Assembly: GCF_025452195.1 (NCBI RefSeq) | Contig: NZ_CP104973.1 | Location: 1,116,001 to 1,180,000 of the forward strand | DNA length: 64,000 bases | Direction of reading: 5' to 3' | DNA from: Phyllobacterium zundukense | Lineage (GTDB): Bacteria; Pseudomonadota; Alphaproteobacteria; Rhizobiales; Rhizobiaceae | Shown: piece by piece, positions 50,644 through 62,085 of the stretch | How positions within the stretch are numbered: position 1 is the first letter of the stretch | Layout of the letters: every line of letters starts with the position of its first letter | Program-made: the position numbers and the translations under genes | The notes under the pieces: generated by a model | The model's database searches: none | Told to the model about the DNA's origin: nothing | What the model saw: only the letters and a program-made list of their open reading frames with translations

Positions 50644-51450
50644 TCAGTGCGGCTCGTGCGCATCGGCGACGCCGCGCAACCAGTAGCCGGCTGCCTTGAC
50701 CCACTCGGCATTGAAGCCGCGTTGGTCAACGAGATGATTGCGTACAGCCTTTGAAATGCTGCTTTCGGCGGCGATGAAGGCGTAGCAGTCCCCCTCGGGC
50801 AGATCGAGCTGCTCGATTCTGCGCAACAATAAATTGTTGTTACCGGCTTCCGCGCCATTGCGATGTACCCAGATGATCTCTGCTTGGGCTTGGGTATCAA
50901 GCAGCTGTTCTTCTTCTCTGCTGGCGACCTCGATTATCGCGATAGCCCGCGCCGAGGATGGCAGTTCCTCCAGGCGGCGGCTAATGGCTGGCAAGGCCGT
51001 TTCGTCGCCGGCAAGCAAGTACCAATCGAAAGCGTCAGGGATGACTAGCGAGCCGCGGGGTCCACCAATCACGATCTTTTGGCCGCCTTTCGCCTGCGCA
51101 GCCCAGCTTGAGGCGGGGCCATCCCCATGCAGGACAAAATCTACCTCCAGCGTATTGGAGGCCGCGTCATAGGCGCGCGGCGTGTAATCCCGCATTTCCG
51201 GGCGCGGGCTATCTGCCGGAAAAGCGAGGCCATCTGACCCCAGCACCGGCATAACGGGTTCGCTTCCTGCGGGCGGAAAGAAAATCTTGATATGATCCGC
51301 ATAGCCCGGGCTGCTGAAACCCGCGAGCTGATCGCCTGCAAGGGTTACACGCAACATCAATGGAGTGATGTGTTTGACGGCATGCACGTCGAGGAGGCGG
51401 AGCCGGGCTTCATGGCGGATTCGTTGCGGAGATTTATTCATGAGTGTCAT
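50644..51450 (-). CDS. Siderophore-interacting (SIP) FAD protein
   Basis: FAD-containing ferric-siderophore reductase family, 268 residues. The FAD-binding motif RDYTPRAYD lies after an N-terminal beta barrel, and the NAD(P)H-binding half follows with LLAGDETALPAISR and a C-terminal GYWLRG motif. The start could be at 51450 or at the second ATG, 51441. No siderophore receptor or transporter is adjacent. Likely iron regulated, but no clear iron box was found. Confidence 0.9.
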   Translation of the reverse strand: MTLMNKSPQRIRHEARLRLLDVHAVKHITPLMLRVTLAGDQLAGFSSPGYADHIKIFFPPAGSEPVMPVLGSDGLAFPADSPRPEMRDYTPRAYDAASNTLEVDFVLHGDGPASSWAAQAKGGQKIVIGGPRGSLVIPDAFDWYLLAGDETALPAISRRLEELPSSARAIAIIEVASREEEQLLDTQAQAEIIWVHRNGAEAGNNNLLLRRIEQLDLPEGDCYAFIAAESSISKAVRNHLVDQRGFNAEWVKAAGYWLRGVADAHEPH

Positions 51451-51786
51451 ACTCAGGAAATATCTTACGATGCGGGTTAGTTCAACGGCGTTGTTTACAC
51501 ATTTCCGTCATTGCTTGCTGCGATGCATAAGACTTTATTCACCTTGAAATGATTGAATTGGTTAATACCGCGGGTCCAGGTTGACCGCGGGCAGCTTTGG
51601 AAGGTGTGGCGATATTGTCAGTTCCACCATATTTTGATGGTCCTGATGGCCGGTTCAGTCAGAAAAACAGCGCTTTTTCTGGGGTGCGGGTTGAAATTTC
51701 GCCGCTATCGCCATTGTATTGATAGTTAACGAGCGCCGAATGGAATCGCATTCCGAGTTCAAATGCGCAGATGGAGAACTGAAGTT
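51451..51786. other. Intergenic region between the SIP gene and omp19
   Basis: 336 bp between divergent genes with no ORF worth calling. It contains two near-identical segments accgcgggtcc and accgcgggcag (about 51568-51592) each with the palindrome ccgcgg. Promoters for both genes should lie here. Confidence 0.5.
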
Positions 51787-52323
51787 ATGGGGACTTTGAA
51801 AGTCAATTTGCTGGCCGTCGCCGTTGTCGGCATGGCGCTGGCGGGATGCCAGAGTTCACGGATGGATCCTGTCTCTACCGCGCCTGCACCATTGCAGCCG
51901 GCACCATCAGGCTCGGTGAGCCAGAGCCAGCTGCCACCACCGGGCGGGACCAATCAGTTTCCGACGGCGCCGACAACGGGTAACGCAACTCCAGCGCCCC
52001 AGGGCAATACGCAGGTCGCCGCGCTTCCCCCGGAAAACGCACCAGACCTTACTGCCAGCAGCGTCGCCGGCGTGTGGAATGCTTCGATGGGCGGGCAGAG
52101 CTGCAAGATCGCGACGCCGCAGACCAAGTTCGGCCAAGGCTACCGAGCCGGTCCTCTGCGCTGCCCGGGCGAACTTGCCAACCTCTCTTCCTGGGCTGTG
52201 AGTGGCAAACAGCTCACGCTTTATGATGCAGCTGGCGGTACAGTGGCAAAACTCTATTCTTCCGGCCAGTCGAAGTTCGATGGCCAGACTTCGGGCGGGC
52301 AGAACGTCAGCCTGTCACGTTAG
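51787..52323 (+). CDS. omp19: Outer-membrane lipoprotein Omp19 (protease-inhibitor fold)
   Basis: 178-residue lipoprotein close to Brucella Omp19. The lipobox LAGC places the modified cysteine at residue 21. A Pro/Ala/Ser-rich linker of about 70 residues follows. The C-terminal Inh-type domain has NAS-GGQSCKIATPQ and RAGPLRCPGELANL, with two cysteines likely bridged. Brucella Omp19 inhibits host proteases and is immunogenic. The frame is open from 51763; ATG 51787 gives the usual N-terminus. Confidence 0.93.
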   Translation: MGTLKVNLLAVAVVGMALAGCQSSRMDPVSTAPAPLQPAPSGSVSQSQLPPPGGTNQFPTAPTTGNATPAPQGNTQVAALPPENAPDLTASSVAGVWNASMGGQSCKIATPQTKFGQGYRAGPLRCPGELANLSSWAVSGKQLTLYDAAGGTVAKLYSSGQSKFDGQTSGGQNVSLSR

Positions 52324-52369
52324 CTAAAGTTGGAGTGCGCCACGGGCGCACCCGGAGACTGCATTTCGC

Positions 52370-53557
52370 ATGTCGCACGATAATCTGAAAGTATTTCCCT
52401 CCGTGCGTGAGCGCTACGATGCGCTTGTGCATGCAGGAGATTTGGACGACGATCCATCGCAACAGCGTCTTGCCAGTCGATTTGATCGTTTGATCCACGA
52501 CGTGGCGACGAAGCGTCTGGCAACAAAATCCAGTGCGCTGGGCTGGCTGTTCAGCCGAAAGGCGCCTCGGCACGAGATCGTCAAGGGCCTGTACATCCAT
52601 GGCGAAGTCGGTCGCGGCAAGACCATGCTGATGGACATGTTCCATCAACTGGTGCCGGTCAAACGCAAACGCCGGGCACATTTTATCGATTTCATGGCGG
52701 ATGTGCATGAACGCATCAATGCGCACCGCCAGGCTCTCAAGAAGGGCGAGACGAAACAGGAGGATCCTATTCCGCCAGTCGCCGATGCGTTGGCAGAACA
52801 GGCGTGGGTTCTGTGTTTCGACGAATTCACGGTGACCGATATCGCCGATGCAATGATCCTGTCGCGCCTGTTTCGAGCGCTCTTCGAGCGTGGCGTGGTG
52901 CTCGTTGCTACTTCTAATGTCGCGCCGGACAATCTTTATCGCGACGGTCTCAACCGCCAGCTTTTCCTGCCGTTCGTCGACCTTCTGAAAACCCACGTGG
53001 ATGTCATCAACCTCGACGCGCGCACGGATTATCGCCTGGAGAAGCTGAACCGCATGCCGGTTTTTCTTTCGCCACTCGACGACGAGACGAACCGGCTGAT
53101 GGATGAGGCCTGGCACGCTGCAACCGATGGCGCGACGATCACGCAAGATAGCGTCAAGGTCAAAGGCCGCACGGTCGTCATTCCGCATGCAGCGCGGCAC
53201 GTCGCGCGTTTTACCTTTGCCGATCTTTGCTCGAAGCCGCTCGGGGCAGCAGATTATACCGCGATCATCAAGCGCTATCAGACAATCTTTATCGATGCTG
53301 TGCCGGTACTCGACCAGCCGAGACGCAATGAAGCCAAGCGATTCATCATCCTGATCGATATTCTTTATGACCACCATGTTCACGTGGTGATCTCGGCGGC
53401 CGCCTCACCGGACCAGCTTTACGTGGCAAAGTCAGGTACAGAGGCCTTTGAATTTGATCGTACGGCATCGCGGTTGTTCGAGATGCAGAGCGAAGACTAT
53501 CTGGCGGAAGCAGGCAAGCTCGAGCCTGTCGCGGAGGCACGATCCGCCGGGATTTGA
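52370..53557 (+). CDS. zapE: Cell division ATPase ZapE (AFG1 family)
   Basis: 395-residue AAA+-like ATPase. The AFG1 start region is followed by Walker A GEVGRGKTML (near residue 83) and Walker B LCFDEFTVTD. In E. coli ZapE binds FtsZ under low oxygen and heat. It follows omp19 by 46 bp including a small hairpin (gtgcgcc/ggcgcac), as in Brucella where the two genes are neighbours of mdh. Confidence 0.95.
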   Translation: MSHDNLKVFPSVRERYDALVHAGDLDDDPSQQRLASRFDRLIHDVATKRLATKSSALGWLFSRKAPRHEIVKGLYIHGEVGRGKTMLMDMFHQLVPVKRKRRAHFIDFMADVHERINAHRQALKKGETKQEDPIPPVADALAEQAWVLCFDEFTVTDIADAMILSRLFRALFERGVVLVATSNVAPDNLYRDGLNRQLFLPFVDLLKTHVDVINLDARTDYRLEKLNRMPVFLSPLDDETNRLMDEAWHAATDGATITQDSVKVKGRTVVIPHAARHVARFTFADLCSKPLGAADYTAIIKRYQTIFIDAVPVLDQPRRNEAKRFIILIDILYDHHVHVVISAAASPDQLYVAKSGTEAFEFDRTASRLFEMQSEDYLAEAGKLEPVAEARSAGI

Positions 53558-53653
53558 CCCATCAATTGAGTGCGATGCGGCTCGCCATTCTTTCATCATT
53601 TTGATATGTTGCCTGTGTTAAAAACAACGGGGTTTGGCTGCCGTGGAGCGAAT

Positions 53654-53686
53654 AGAATTGACGTTTACGTAAATCCCATCAATTCT
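53654..53686. promoter_or_regulatory. Nested palindromes upstream of mdh
   Basis: Within the 301-bp gap before mdh, inverted arms agaattga (53654-53661) and tcaattct (53679-53686) flank the perfect 10-bp palindrome tttacgtaaa (53664-53673). The layout looks like an operator for one or two dimeric regulators of the mdh-suc genes. The rest of the gap (53558-53858) holds no gene. Confidence 0.5.
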
Positions 53687-53777
53687 AACCGATTGAATTT
53701 ATTAGGGTGAAAATTTTATGTTGAGTTATTTTTGAAAGAGGAATATTCGAACGTCCCAGCGCAAAGACATGTGGTAA

Positions 53778-54821
<1,044 letters not shown>

Positions 54822-54847
54822 CTCGGGCCTGAAACAATTCTGAAACG

Positions 54848-54869
54848 ATCCGCACCTATGTGTGCGGAT
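54848..54869 (+). other. Hairpin between mdh and sucC
   Basis: atccgcac-ctatgt-gtgcggat forms an 8-bp perfect stem 22 bp before the sucC start. No T-run of length follows (tattcg), so it may be an mRNA-processing or stability element, or a weak attenuator between the two genes. Confidence 0.45.
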
Positions 54870-54890
54870 TATTCGTAGAGGAAATATCAT

Positions 54891-56087
54891 ATGAATATTC
54901 ACGAATATCAGGCCAAGCGTCTGTTGCACTCATTCGGTGCCCCGATCGCCAATGGCGTCGCCGTCTATTCCGTCGAACAAGCGGAAGAGTGGGCGAAGAC
55001 GTTGCCCGGTCCGCTTTATGTGGTGAAGAGCCAGATCCATGCGGGCGGGCGCGGCAAGGGCAAGTTCAAGGAACTCGGACCGGATGCAAAAGGTGGCGTA
55101 CGCCTTTCGAGATCGGTTGAGGAGGTCGTTGCCAATGCGAAGGAAATGCTCGGCAACACGCTGGTCACCAAGCAGACCGGCCCTGCCGGCAAGCAGGTAA
55201 ACCGCCTCTACATCGAAGACGGCGCCGACATCGAGCGCGAGCTCTATCTGTCGATTCTGATCGATCGCGCTACCGGGCGCCCGGCTTTCGTTGTTTCCAC
55301 TGAGGGTGGGATGGATATCGAAGGCGTCGCGCACGACACGCCGGAAAAGATCATCACCGTTTCGATTGATCCGGAAAAAGGCGTGACTGCAGAAGATACC
55401 GCCAAGATCAATGACGCGTACGGCCTGGCGGGTGAAGCCAAGGCCGACGGCGAGACGCTTTTCCCGATCCTCTACAAGGCCTTCACCGAGAAGGACATGA
55501 GCTTGCTCGAGGTCAATCCGCTGATCGTTATGAAAGACGGCCGCTTGCGGGTTCTCGATGCCAAGGTGTCGTTCGATGGCAACGCGCTGTTCCGCCATCC
55601 CGACGTTGTCGAACTCCGCGATACGACCGAAGAGGACGCCAAGGAGATTGAGGCTTCGAAATATGACCTCGCCTATGTGGCCCTCGACGGCAATATCGGC
55701 TGCATGGTCAATGGTGCCGGTCTCGCCATGGCAACGATGGACATCATCAAGCTGTATGGTGCTGAGCCAGCGAACTTCCTCGATGTCGGCGGTGGCGCCA
55801 GCAAGGAGAAGGTCACGGCTGCGTTCAAGATCATCACGGCCGATCCCGCGGTCAAAGGCATCCTGATCAATATCTTCGGCGGCATCATGAAATGCGATAT
55901 CATCGCTGAAGGGGTGATCGCTGCGGTCAAGGAAGTCGGCCTCAAGGTCCCGCTCGTCGTTCGCCTCGAAGGTACCAATGCCGAACTCGGCAAGAAAATC
56001 ATCAATGAAAGCGGTCTGAATGTCGTCTCTGCGGACGATCTCGATGATGCGGCGCAGAAAATCGTCGCAGCTGTGAAGGGGAACTGA
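54891..56087 (+). CDS. sucC: Succinyl-CoA synthetase beta subunit
   Basis: ADP-forming ATP-grasp subunit of succinyl-CoA synthetase, 398 residues. [16 protein letters not shown] is the standard start. The ATP-grasp region contains [17 protein letters not shown], and [11 protein letters not shown] lies in the CoA-ligase-like domain. sucD follows after 3 bp. Confidence 0.97.
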   Translation: MNIHEYQAKRLLHSFGAPIANGVAVYSVEQAEEWAKTLPGPLYVVKSQIHAGGRGKGKFKELGPDAKGGVRLSRSVEEVVANAKEMLGNTLVTKQTGPAGKQVNRLYIEDGADIERELYLSILIDRATGRPAFVVSTEGGMDIEGVAHDTPEKIITVSIDPEKGVTAEDTAKINDAYGLAGEAKADGETLFPILYKAFTEKDMSLLEVNPLIVMKDGRLRVLDAKVSFDGNALFRHPDVVELRDTTEEDAKEIEASKYDLAYVALDGNIGCMVNGAGLAMATMDIIKLYGAEPANFLDVGGGASKEKVTAAFKIITADPAVKGILINIFGGIMKCDIIAEGVIAAVKEVGLKVPLVVRLEGTNAELGKKIINESGLNVVSADDLDDAAQKIVAAVKGN

Positions 56088-56090
56088 GGC

Positions 56091-57005
56091 ATGTCTATTC
56101 TGGTCAACAAAGACACCAAGGTTCTCGTTCAGGGCCTCACCGGCAAGACCGGTACATTCCATACCGAGCAGGCCTTGGCCTATTACGGCACCCAGATGGT
56201 CGGCGGCATCCATCCGAAAAAGGGCGGCGAGACCTGGGAAGGCAATCTGCCGACCGGTTCGAGCGCGCAGCTGCCGATTTTCGCTACGGTTGCGGAAGGC
56301 AAGGATCGTACAGGCGCCAATGCGTCGGTCATCTACGTTCCGCCTGCAGGCGCAGCAGAAGCAATTCTGGAAGCCATCGAGGCAGAGATTCCTTTGATCA
56401 TCTGCATCACCGAAGGTATTCCCGTCATGGACATGGTTCGCGTCAAGGCACGCCTCGACCGTTCGACCTCGCGCCTGATCGGCCCGAACTGCCCTGGCGT
56501 CCTGACGCCGGAAGAATGCAAGATCGGCATCATGCCCGGCAATATCTTCAAGAAGGGTTCGGTGGGTGTTGTATCGCGCTCAGGGACACTTACCTATGAA
56601 GCTGTGTTTCAGACGACGAACGAGGGCCTCGGCCAGACGACTGCAGTCGGTATCGGCGGCGACCCTGTGAAGGGCACCGAGTTCATCGACGTCCTGGAAA
56701 TGTTCCTTGCCGACGAGGCGACCAAATCGATCATCATGATCGGTGAAATCGGCGGCTCGGCTGAAGAAGATGCAGCGCAGTTCATTGCCGACGAAGCAAA
56801 GCGTGGCCGCAAGAAGCCGATGGCTGGTTTCATTGCCGGACGTACGGCACCTCCCGGACGCACGATGGGTCATGCCGGCGCTGTCATCTCTGGCGGCAAG
56901 GGCGGCGCGGAAGACAAGATCGCAGCGATGGAAGCCGCGGGCATCCGCGTTTCACCTTCGCCGGCACAGCTTGGCAAGACATTGGTCGAAGTCCTCAAGG
57001 GCTGA
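56091..57005 (+). CDS. sucD: Succinyl-CoA synthetase alpha subunit
   Basis: CoA-binding subunit that carries the phosphorylated histidine, found here in [14 protein letters not shown]. The 304-residue protein begins [21 protein letters not shown]. Three bases separate it from sucC, so the pair is co-translated. Confidence 0.97.
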   Translation: MSILVNKDTKVLVQGLTGKTGTFHTEQALAYYGTQMVGGIHPKKGGETWEGNLPTGSSAQLPIFATVAEGKDRTGANASVIYVPPAGAAEAILEAIEAEIPLIICITEGIPVMDMVRVKARLDRSTSRLIGPNCPGVLTPEECKIGIMPGNIFKKGSVGVVSRSGTLTYEAVFQTTNEGLGQTTAVGIGGDPVKGTEFIDVLEMFLADEATKSIIMIGEIGGSAEEDAAQFIADEAKRGRKKPMAGFIAGRTAPPGRTMGHAGAVISGGKGGAEDKIAAMEAAGIRVSPSPAQLGKTLVEVLKG

Positions 57006-57060
57006 GATGTCAACATAGCGAGAATGGATCGGGACGGTAGTCGCCCCGGTCAACCACCAG

Positions 57061-57083
57061 AAAAGGAGACGGAGCAGGGCTCC
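57061..57083 (+). promoter_or_regulatory. sucA leader: displaced ribosome-binding site and hairpin
   Basis: The only strong purine site (aaaaggag, 57061-57068) lies 25 bases before the sucA ATG, too far for normal initiation. Between them ggagc-agg-gctcc (57071-57083) can fold and bring the site to about 12 bases from the start. This suggests structure-dependent initiation, or a weak site closer to the ATG is used. Confidence 0.4.
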
Positions 57084-57093
57084 GGTCACGAAC

Positions 57094-60000
57094 ATGGCAC
57101 GTCAAGAACAGGCCAACGATCTTTTCGCTCTCACCTCATTTCTCTATGGCGGCAACGCCAATTATATCGAGGAATTGCACGCGCGTTACGAGCAGGATCC
57201 GGCATCGGTGGATGCCGAATGGCAGGAATTCTTCGCCAACCTCAACGACAGCAAGGCTGACGTCATCGCCAATGCCAAGGGCGCGTCCTGGGAGAAGCCG
57301 AACTGGCCGATTACCAGCAATGGCGAGCTCGTTTCAGCGCTCGACGGCAATTGGGGCGAAGTCGAAAAGCACATCACCGACAAGTTGAAGGCCAAGAGTG
57401 CCAACGGCGCAGCAGCGACCAATGGCGCTGCCGTTGCCCTTCAGGTGCCAGCGTCAGATTCGGATATCATCCATGCTGCCCGCGATTCCGTACGCGCAAT
57501 CATGATGATCCGTGCCTATCGCATGCGTGGTCATCTGCATGCCAAACTTGACCCGCTCGGCCTTGCCGAAGTCAAGGAAGATTATAATGAGCTGTCGCCC
57601 GAGAGCTACGGGTTTTCGCCGGCCGACTACGACCGCAAGATATTCATCGACAATGTGCTGGGTCTCGAATATGCGACGATACCGCAGATGCTCGACATCC
57701 TGCAGCGCACCTACTGTTCGACTATCGGCGTCGAGTTCATGCATATTTCCGATCCGGTGGAAAAAGCCTGGATTCAGGAACGAATCGAAGGGCCGGACAA
57801 GGGCGTCGCTTTCACGGCGGAAGGCAAAAGGGCCATCCTGTCGAAGCTGATCGAGGCCGAAGGTTTCGAGCAGTTCATCGACGTCAAATACAAGGGCACC
57901 AAGCGTTTCGGCCTCGATGGCGCCGAGTCGCTCATCCCGGCGCTTGAGCAGATCGTCAAGCGCGGCGGTTCCATGGGCCTGAAGGAAATCGTTCTCGGCA
58001 TGGCGCATCGCGGCCGGTTGAATGTTCTCAGCCAGTTCATGCGCAAACCGCACCGCGCGATTTTCCATGAGTTCAAGGGCGGTTCCTATACGCCGGATGA
58101 CGTTGAAGGTTCCGGTGACGTGAAGTATCACCTTGGCGCCTCATCGGATCGCGAGTTCGACGGCAACAAGGTTCACCTGTCGCTTACCGCCAATCCTTCG
58201 CACCTCGAGATCGTCAATCCGGTCGTCATGGGCAAGGCGCGCGCTAAACAGGATCTCATTGCCGGGAATGCCCGCGATGAGATTGTGCCGCTGTCCGAGC
58301 GTGCCAAGATCATGCCGCTGCTTCTGCATGGCGATGCGGCGTTCGCCGGTCAAGGCGTTGTCGCCGAATGTCTCGGACTGTCAGGTCTGCGCGGCCACCG
58401 CGTTGCCGGGACCGTACATTTCATCATCAACAACCAGATCGGGTTCACCACCAATCCGCGCTTCTCTCGTTCCTCGCCCTATCCCTCGGATGTGGCGAAA
58501 ATGATCGAAGCGCCGATCTTCCACGTCAATGGCGACGATCCCGAGGCCGTTGTTTACGTGGCGAAGATTGCCACCGAATATCGCATGACGTTCCATAAGC
58601 CAGTCGTCATCGACATGTTCTGTTATCGCCGGTTCGGCCACAATGAAGGTGATGAGCCCGCATTCACGCAGCCGATCATGTACAAGACGATCCGCAGTCA
58701 AAAGACGACGGTCCAGGTTTATTCCCAGAAGCTGATCGAACAAGAGCTTATCACCGAGGCGGACCTCGACAAGATGCGCGCAGCATGGCGTGAAAGTCTC
58801 GAACAGGAATTCGAAGCGGGCCAGCATTACAAACCAAACAAGGCTGATTGGCTTGACGGTGCGTGGAGCGGCCTGCGGACGGCCGACAATGCCGATGAGC
58901 AGCGGCGCGGCAAGACCGGGCTGCCGGTGAAGACCTTGAAGGAAATCGGCAGGAAGCTCGCCGAAGTTCCCCCAGGGCTCAATGTGCACCGGACCATCCA
59001 GCGTTTCCAGGATAACCGCGCCAAGATGATCGAGACCGGCGAGGGCTTCGATTGGGCGACTGCCGAAGCTTTGGCGTTCGGTTCACTGGTCACGGAAGGC
59101 CATCCGGTGCGCCTGTCTGGCCAGGATGTCGAGCGCGGCACGTTCAGCCAGCGTCATTCGGTGCTTTATGATCAGGATACCGAGAAGCGCTATATCCCGC
59201 TCAACAATCTGCAGAAGGGCCAGGCAATCTACGAAGTCATCAATTCGATGCTTTCGGAAGAGGCTGTGCTCGGCTTTGAATATGGTTATTCGCTGTCCGA
59301 TCCGAGAGCGCTGACCCTGTGGGAAGCGCAGTTCGGTGATTTCGCCAATGGCGCACAGGTCATCTTCGACCAGTTCATCTCCTCGGGCGAGCGTAAGTGG
59401 CTGCGCATGTCTGGTCTTGTCTGCCTGCTGCCGCATGGCTATGAAGGTCAGGGGCCGGAACATTCCTCGGCCCGGCTCGAGCGTTATCTCCAGCTTTGCG
59501 CCGAAGATAATATGCAGGTCGCGAATTGCACGACGCCGGCTAACTACTTCCATATCCTGCGCCGTCAGATGAAACGCGATTTCCGCAAGCCGCTTATCCT
59601 GATGACACCGAAATCCTTGCTGCGTCACAAGCGTGCCGTCTCGTCGATCGGAGATTTCACGGGCGATTCATCGTTCCACCGCTTGCTGTGGGATGATGCG
59701 CAACTCCTCAAGGATCAGCCGATCAAGCTGCAGAAGGACTCGAAGATCCGCCGCGTGGTATTGTGCTCCGGCAAGGTCTACTACGACCTTTACGAAGAGC
59801 GCGAAAAGCGCGGCATAGACGATGTCTATCTTCTGCGTGTCGAGCAGCTTTATCCATTCCCGGCAAAAGCCCTGATCACCGAGCTCTCCCGCTTCCGCAA
59901 TGCGGAAATGGTCTGGTGTCAGGAAGAGCCCAAGAACATGGGCGCCTGGGCATTCATCGATCCCTATCTGGAATGGGTCCTCGCGCATATCGATGCCAAG

Positions 60001-60114
60001 CATCAGCGCGTCCGTTACACCGGACGTCCTGCTGCAGCCTCGACGGCAACGGGCCTGATGTCCAAACACCTTGCACAGCTTGAAGCATTCCTTGAAGATG
60101 CTTTGGGTTCATAA
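57094..60114 (+). CDS. sucA: 2-oxoglutarate dehydrogenase E1
   Basis: Thiamine-diphosphate-dependent E1 of the 2-oxoglutarate dehydrogenase complex, 1006 residues. The N-terminal LTSFLYGGNANYIEELHARYE binds E2. The ThDP region includes GMAHRGRLNVLSQF and the magnesium site around HGDAAFAGQGVVAE with INNQIGFTT. The C-terminal transketolase-like part is complete. The start MARQEQAN agrees with rhizobial homologues. Confidence 0.97.
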   Translation: MARQEQANDLFALTSFLYGGNANYIEELHARYEQDPASVDAEWQEFFANLNDSKADVIANAKGASWEKPNWPITSNGELVSALDGNWGEVEKHITDKLKAKSANGAAATNGAAVALQVPASDSDIIHAARDSVRAIMMIRAYRMRGHLHAKLDPLGLAEVKEDYNELSPESYGFSPADYDRKIFIDNVLGLEYATIPQMLDILQRTYCSTIGVEFMHISDPVEKAWIQERIEGPDKGVAFTAEGKRAILSKLIEAEGFEQFIDVKYKGTKRFGLDGAESLIPALEQIVKRGGSMGLKEIVLGMAHRGRLNVLSQFMRKPHRAIFHEFKGGSYTPDDVEGSGDVKYHLGASSDREFDGNKVHLSLTANPSHLEIVNPVVMGKARAKQDLIAGNARDEIVPLSERAKIMPLLLHGDAAFAGQGVVAECLGLSGLRGHRVAGTVHFIINNQIGFTTNPRFSRSSPYPSDVAKMIEAPIFHVNGDDPEAVVYVAKIATEYRMTFHKPVVIDMFCYRRFGHNEGDEPAFTQPIMYKTIRSQKTTVQVYSQKLIEQELITEADLDKMRAAWRESLEQEFEAGQHYKPNKADWLDGAWSGLRTADNADEQRRGKTGLPVKTLKEIGRKLAEVPPGLNVHRTIQRFQDNRAKMIETGEGFDWATAEALAFGSLVTEGHPVRLSGQDVERGTFSQRHSVLYDQDTEKRYIPLNNLQKGQAIYEVINSMLSEEAVLGFEYGYSLSDPRALTLWEAQFGDFANGAQVIFDQFISSGERKWLRMSGLVCLLPHGYEGQGPEHSSARLERYLQLCAEDNMQVANCTTPANYFHILRRQMKRDFRKPLILMTPKSLLRHKRAVSSIGDFTGDSSFHRLLWDDAQLLKDQPIKLQKDSKIRRVVLCSGKVYYDLYEEREKRGIDDVYLLRVEQLYPFPAKALITELSRFRNAEMVWCQEEPKNMGAWAFIDPYLEWVLAHIDAKHQRVRYTGRPAAASTATGLMSKHLAQLEAFLEDALGS

Positions 60115-60148
60115 TTGAACAGTAGACGATCAACGGAAGAACGAGAAC

Positions 60149-61444
60149 ATGGCCACCGAAATCCGCGTCCCAACGCTGGGCGAATCCGTTTCCGAAGCGA
60201 CAATTGGCAAATGGTTTAAAAATGTCGGCGATGCGATTGCCGTTGACGAGCCTCTGGTCGAACTCGAAACCGACAAGGTGACGATCGAGGTGCCGGCATC
60301 TTCTGCCGGCTCGCTCGCTGAAATCACTGCAAAGGAGGGTGATACGGTCGAAGTCGGTGCCCTGCTTGGTATGATCGGTTCCGGTGATGGCGCTGCAGCG
60401 GCTCCTGCCAAGAAGGCGGAGGCAAAGCCGGAAGCTACCGCGCAGGCCTCGGGCAGTGCTGCTGCTGCTTCGACCAAGGAAGCAGAAGCAAAGACCGCCG
60501 AAGTCGCCGGTGAGCCGGCCATTACCGAACGCAAACCAAGCGAGATGCCGGCTTCCCCTGCTGCGTCCAAGATTCTTGCCGAGAAAGGCGTTTCCCTCTC
60601 TCAGGTCGAGGGGTCCGGCAAGCGTGGACAGGTGCTCAAGGGTGATGTGCTCGATGCCGTTGCCAAAGGCATCACGGCCCAGTCCGCCGCAGCGGAAGCA
60701 TCCAAGCCTGTTGCGGCTCGTCCCGCATCGTCTGCCGACGACGCGTCGCGCGAAGAGCGGGTGAAAATGACCCGTCTGCGTCAGACAATTGCGCGCCGGT
60801 TGAAGGATGCACAGAACACTGCCGCCATGCTGACCACCTATAATGAGGTGGATATGTCGGCTGTCATGGATCTGCGCAATCGCTACAAGGAAATTTTCGA
60901 GAAGAAGCATGGCGTCAAGCTCGGCTTCATGGGCTTTTTCACCAAGGCCGTAACGCACGCGCTGAAGGAAGTGCCATCGGTCAACGCCGAAATCGACGGC
61001 AACGATATCATCTACAAGAACTTCGCTCACGTTGGCGTCGCTGTCGGCACGGACCGGGGTCTTGTCGTTCCGGTCGTGCGCAATGCTGACCAGATGTCGA
61101 TCGCCGAGATCGAAAAGGAAATCGGCCGCCTCGGCAAGGCTGCACGTGATGGCGCGCTGTCCATGGCTGACATGCAGGGCGGCACATTCACCATTTCCAA
61201 CGGCGGCGTCTACGGCTCCCTGATGTCCTCGCCGATCCTCAATGCTCCCCAGTCGGGCATTCTTGGCATGCACAAGATCCAGGATCGCCCGGTGGTTGTC
61301 GGCGGGCAGATCGTTATTCGTCCGATGATGTATCTGGCGCTGAGCTACGATCATCGCATCGTCGATGGCAAGGAAGCCGTGACGTTCCTTGTTCGCGTCA
61401 AGGAAAGCCTCGAGGATCCGGAGCGTCTTGTTCTCGATCTTTAA
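60149..61444 (+). CDS. sucB: Dihydrolipoyl succinyltransferase E2
   Basis: Core of the 2-oxoglutarate dehydrogenase complex. The N-terminal lipoyl domain has the modified lysine in ETDKVTIEV (residue about 43). An Ala/Pro-rich linker follows, then the peripheral-subunit-binding domain ([18 protein letters not shown]) and the catalytic domain with [11 protein letters not shown]. One lipoyl domain, 431 residues, normal. Confidence 0.97.
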   Translation: MATEIRVPTLGESVSEATIGKWFKNVGDAIAVDEPLVELETDKVTIEVPASSAGSLAEITAKEGDTVEVGALLGMIGSGDGAAAAPAKKAEAKPEATAQASGSAAAASTKEAEAKTAEVAGEPAITERKPSEMPASPAASKILAEKGVSLSQVEGSGKRGQVLKGDVLDAVAKGITAQSAAAEASKPVAARPASSADDASREERVKMTRLRQTIARRLKDAQNTAAMLTTYNEVDMSAVMDLRNRYKEIFEKKHGVKLGFMGFFTKAVTHALKEVPSVNAEIDGNDIIYKNFAHVGVAVGTDRGLVVPVVRNADQMSIAEIEKEIGRLGKAARDGALSMADMQGGTFTISNGGVYGSLMSSPILNAPQSGILGMHKIQDRPVVVGGQIVIRPMMYLALSYDHRIVDGKEAVTFLVRVKESLEDPERLVLDL

Positions 61445-61523
61445 CAAATGCGACGGTGCTGGCTTTGCTCCCGCAAGGGAGAACAGCTGGCCCGTCGTGT
61501 CAAATCCGAGAGTTAGAGTATTG

Positions 61524-62051
61524 ATGGATTCGCGTGTTTATTCCCGTTCTGCACGTATTCTAGCTGCTCTCTTGGGGTCGGCTCTATTTACTGCTCCTGC
61601 CTCTGCCGCCTGTACGCAGGATCGCGCGATCTACACTGACAGGGATGATGCTTATACACTGAAGTTCAAGCATGTTCCCGAAGATCAGCCTGTCATGACA
61701 TCGAATGAATTCTCTATCGAGATGAACGACAGCGATCTGAAGCTTGATGGCGTGGTCATGTGGAATGAGGGCATTGCAAGACCCAATGGCATCATCATGC
61801 ACAAGTGCCCGAGCGGCGACGTTACCGGTGACGAACTGCAGGCGTGCACCGTTTGGCGCGGCGTCATTTATGCGTTGAAGGAGGGAGCTGACGCCGACCT
61901 GCTGCCCCTAGCCAAGGAACCGGCTGCACAGGCGTTGCTCCTGCCGGATTTTTCCAGTTCCATCAGCAAGTTCAATTTCAAAACTGAAAAACCCATCGAG
62001 ACTTTTCCCTGGGAAGTCTTCCGCTTCAAAGAATGCGTGCCCGAACAGTAA
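61524..62051 (+). CDS. Exported hypothetical protein between sucB and lpdA
   Basis: 175-residue protein with a clear signal peptide (hydrophobic core ILAALLGSALF, cleavage after APASA). The mature part has four cysteines and motifs DAYTLKFKHVPEDQP and WEVFRFKECVPE; no known domain recognised. The frame is open from 61389 but overlaps sucB, so ATG 61524 is chosen. It sits inside the 2-oxoglutarate dehydrogenase operon, 79 bp after sucB and 34 bp before lpdA, although its product is not cytosolic. Confidence 0.8.
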   Translation: MDSRVYSRSARILAALLGSALFTAPASAACTQDRAIYTDRDDAYTLKFKHVPEDQPVMTSNEFSIEMNDSDLKLDGVVMWNEGIARPNGIIMHKCPSGDVTGDELQACTVWRGVIYALKEGADADLLPLAKEPAAQALLLPDFSSSISKFNFKTEKPIETFPWEVFRFKECVPEQ

Positions 62052-62085
62052 GTTGTTGGCACCGTCGCAAGAGAAGGAATCAATC

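Noticed and set aside
54930..56213. Minus-strand ORF of 427 codons opposite sucC
   Set aside because: Shadow of sucC; translation has no known features.
59954..61447. Minus-strand ORF of 497 codons opposite sucB
   Set aside because: Shadow frame caused by codon bias in sucB; the plus-strand product is a complete E2 enzyme.
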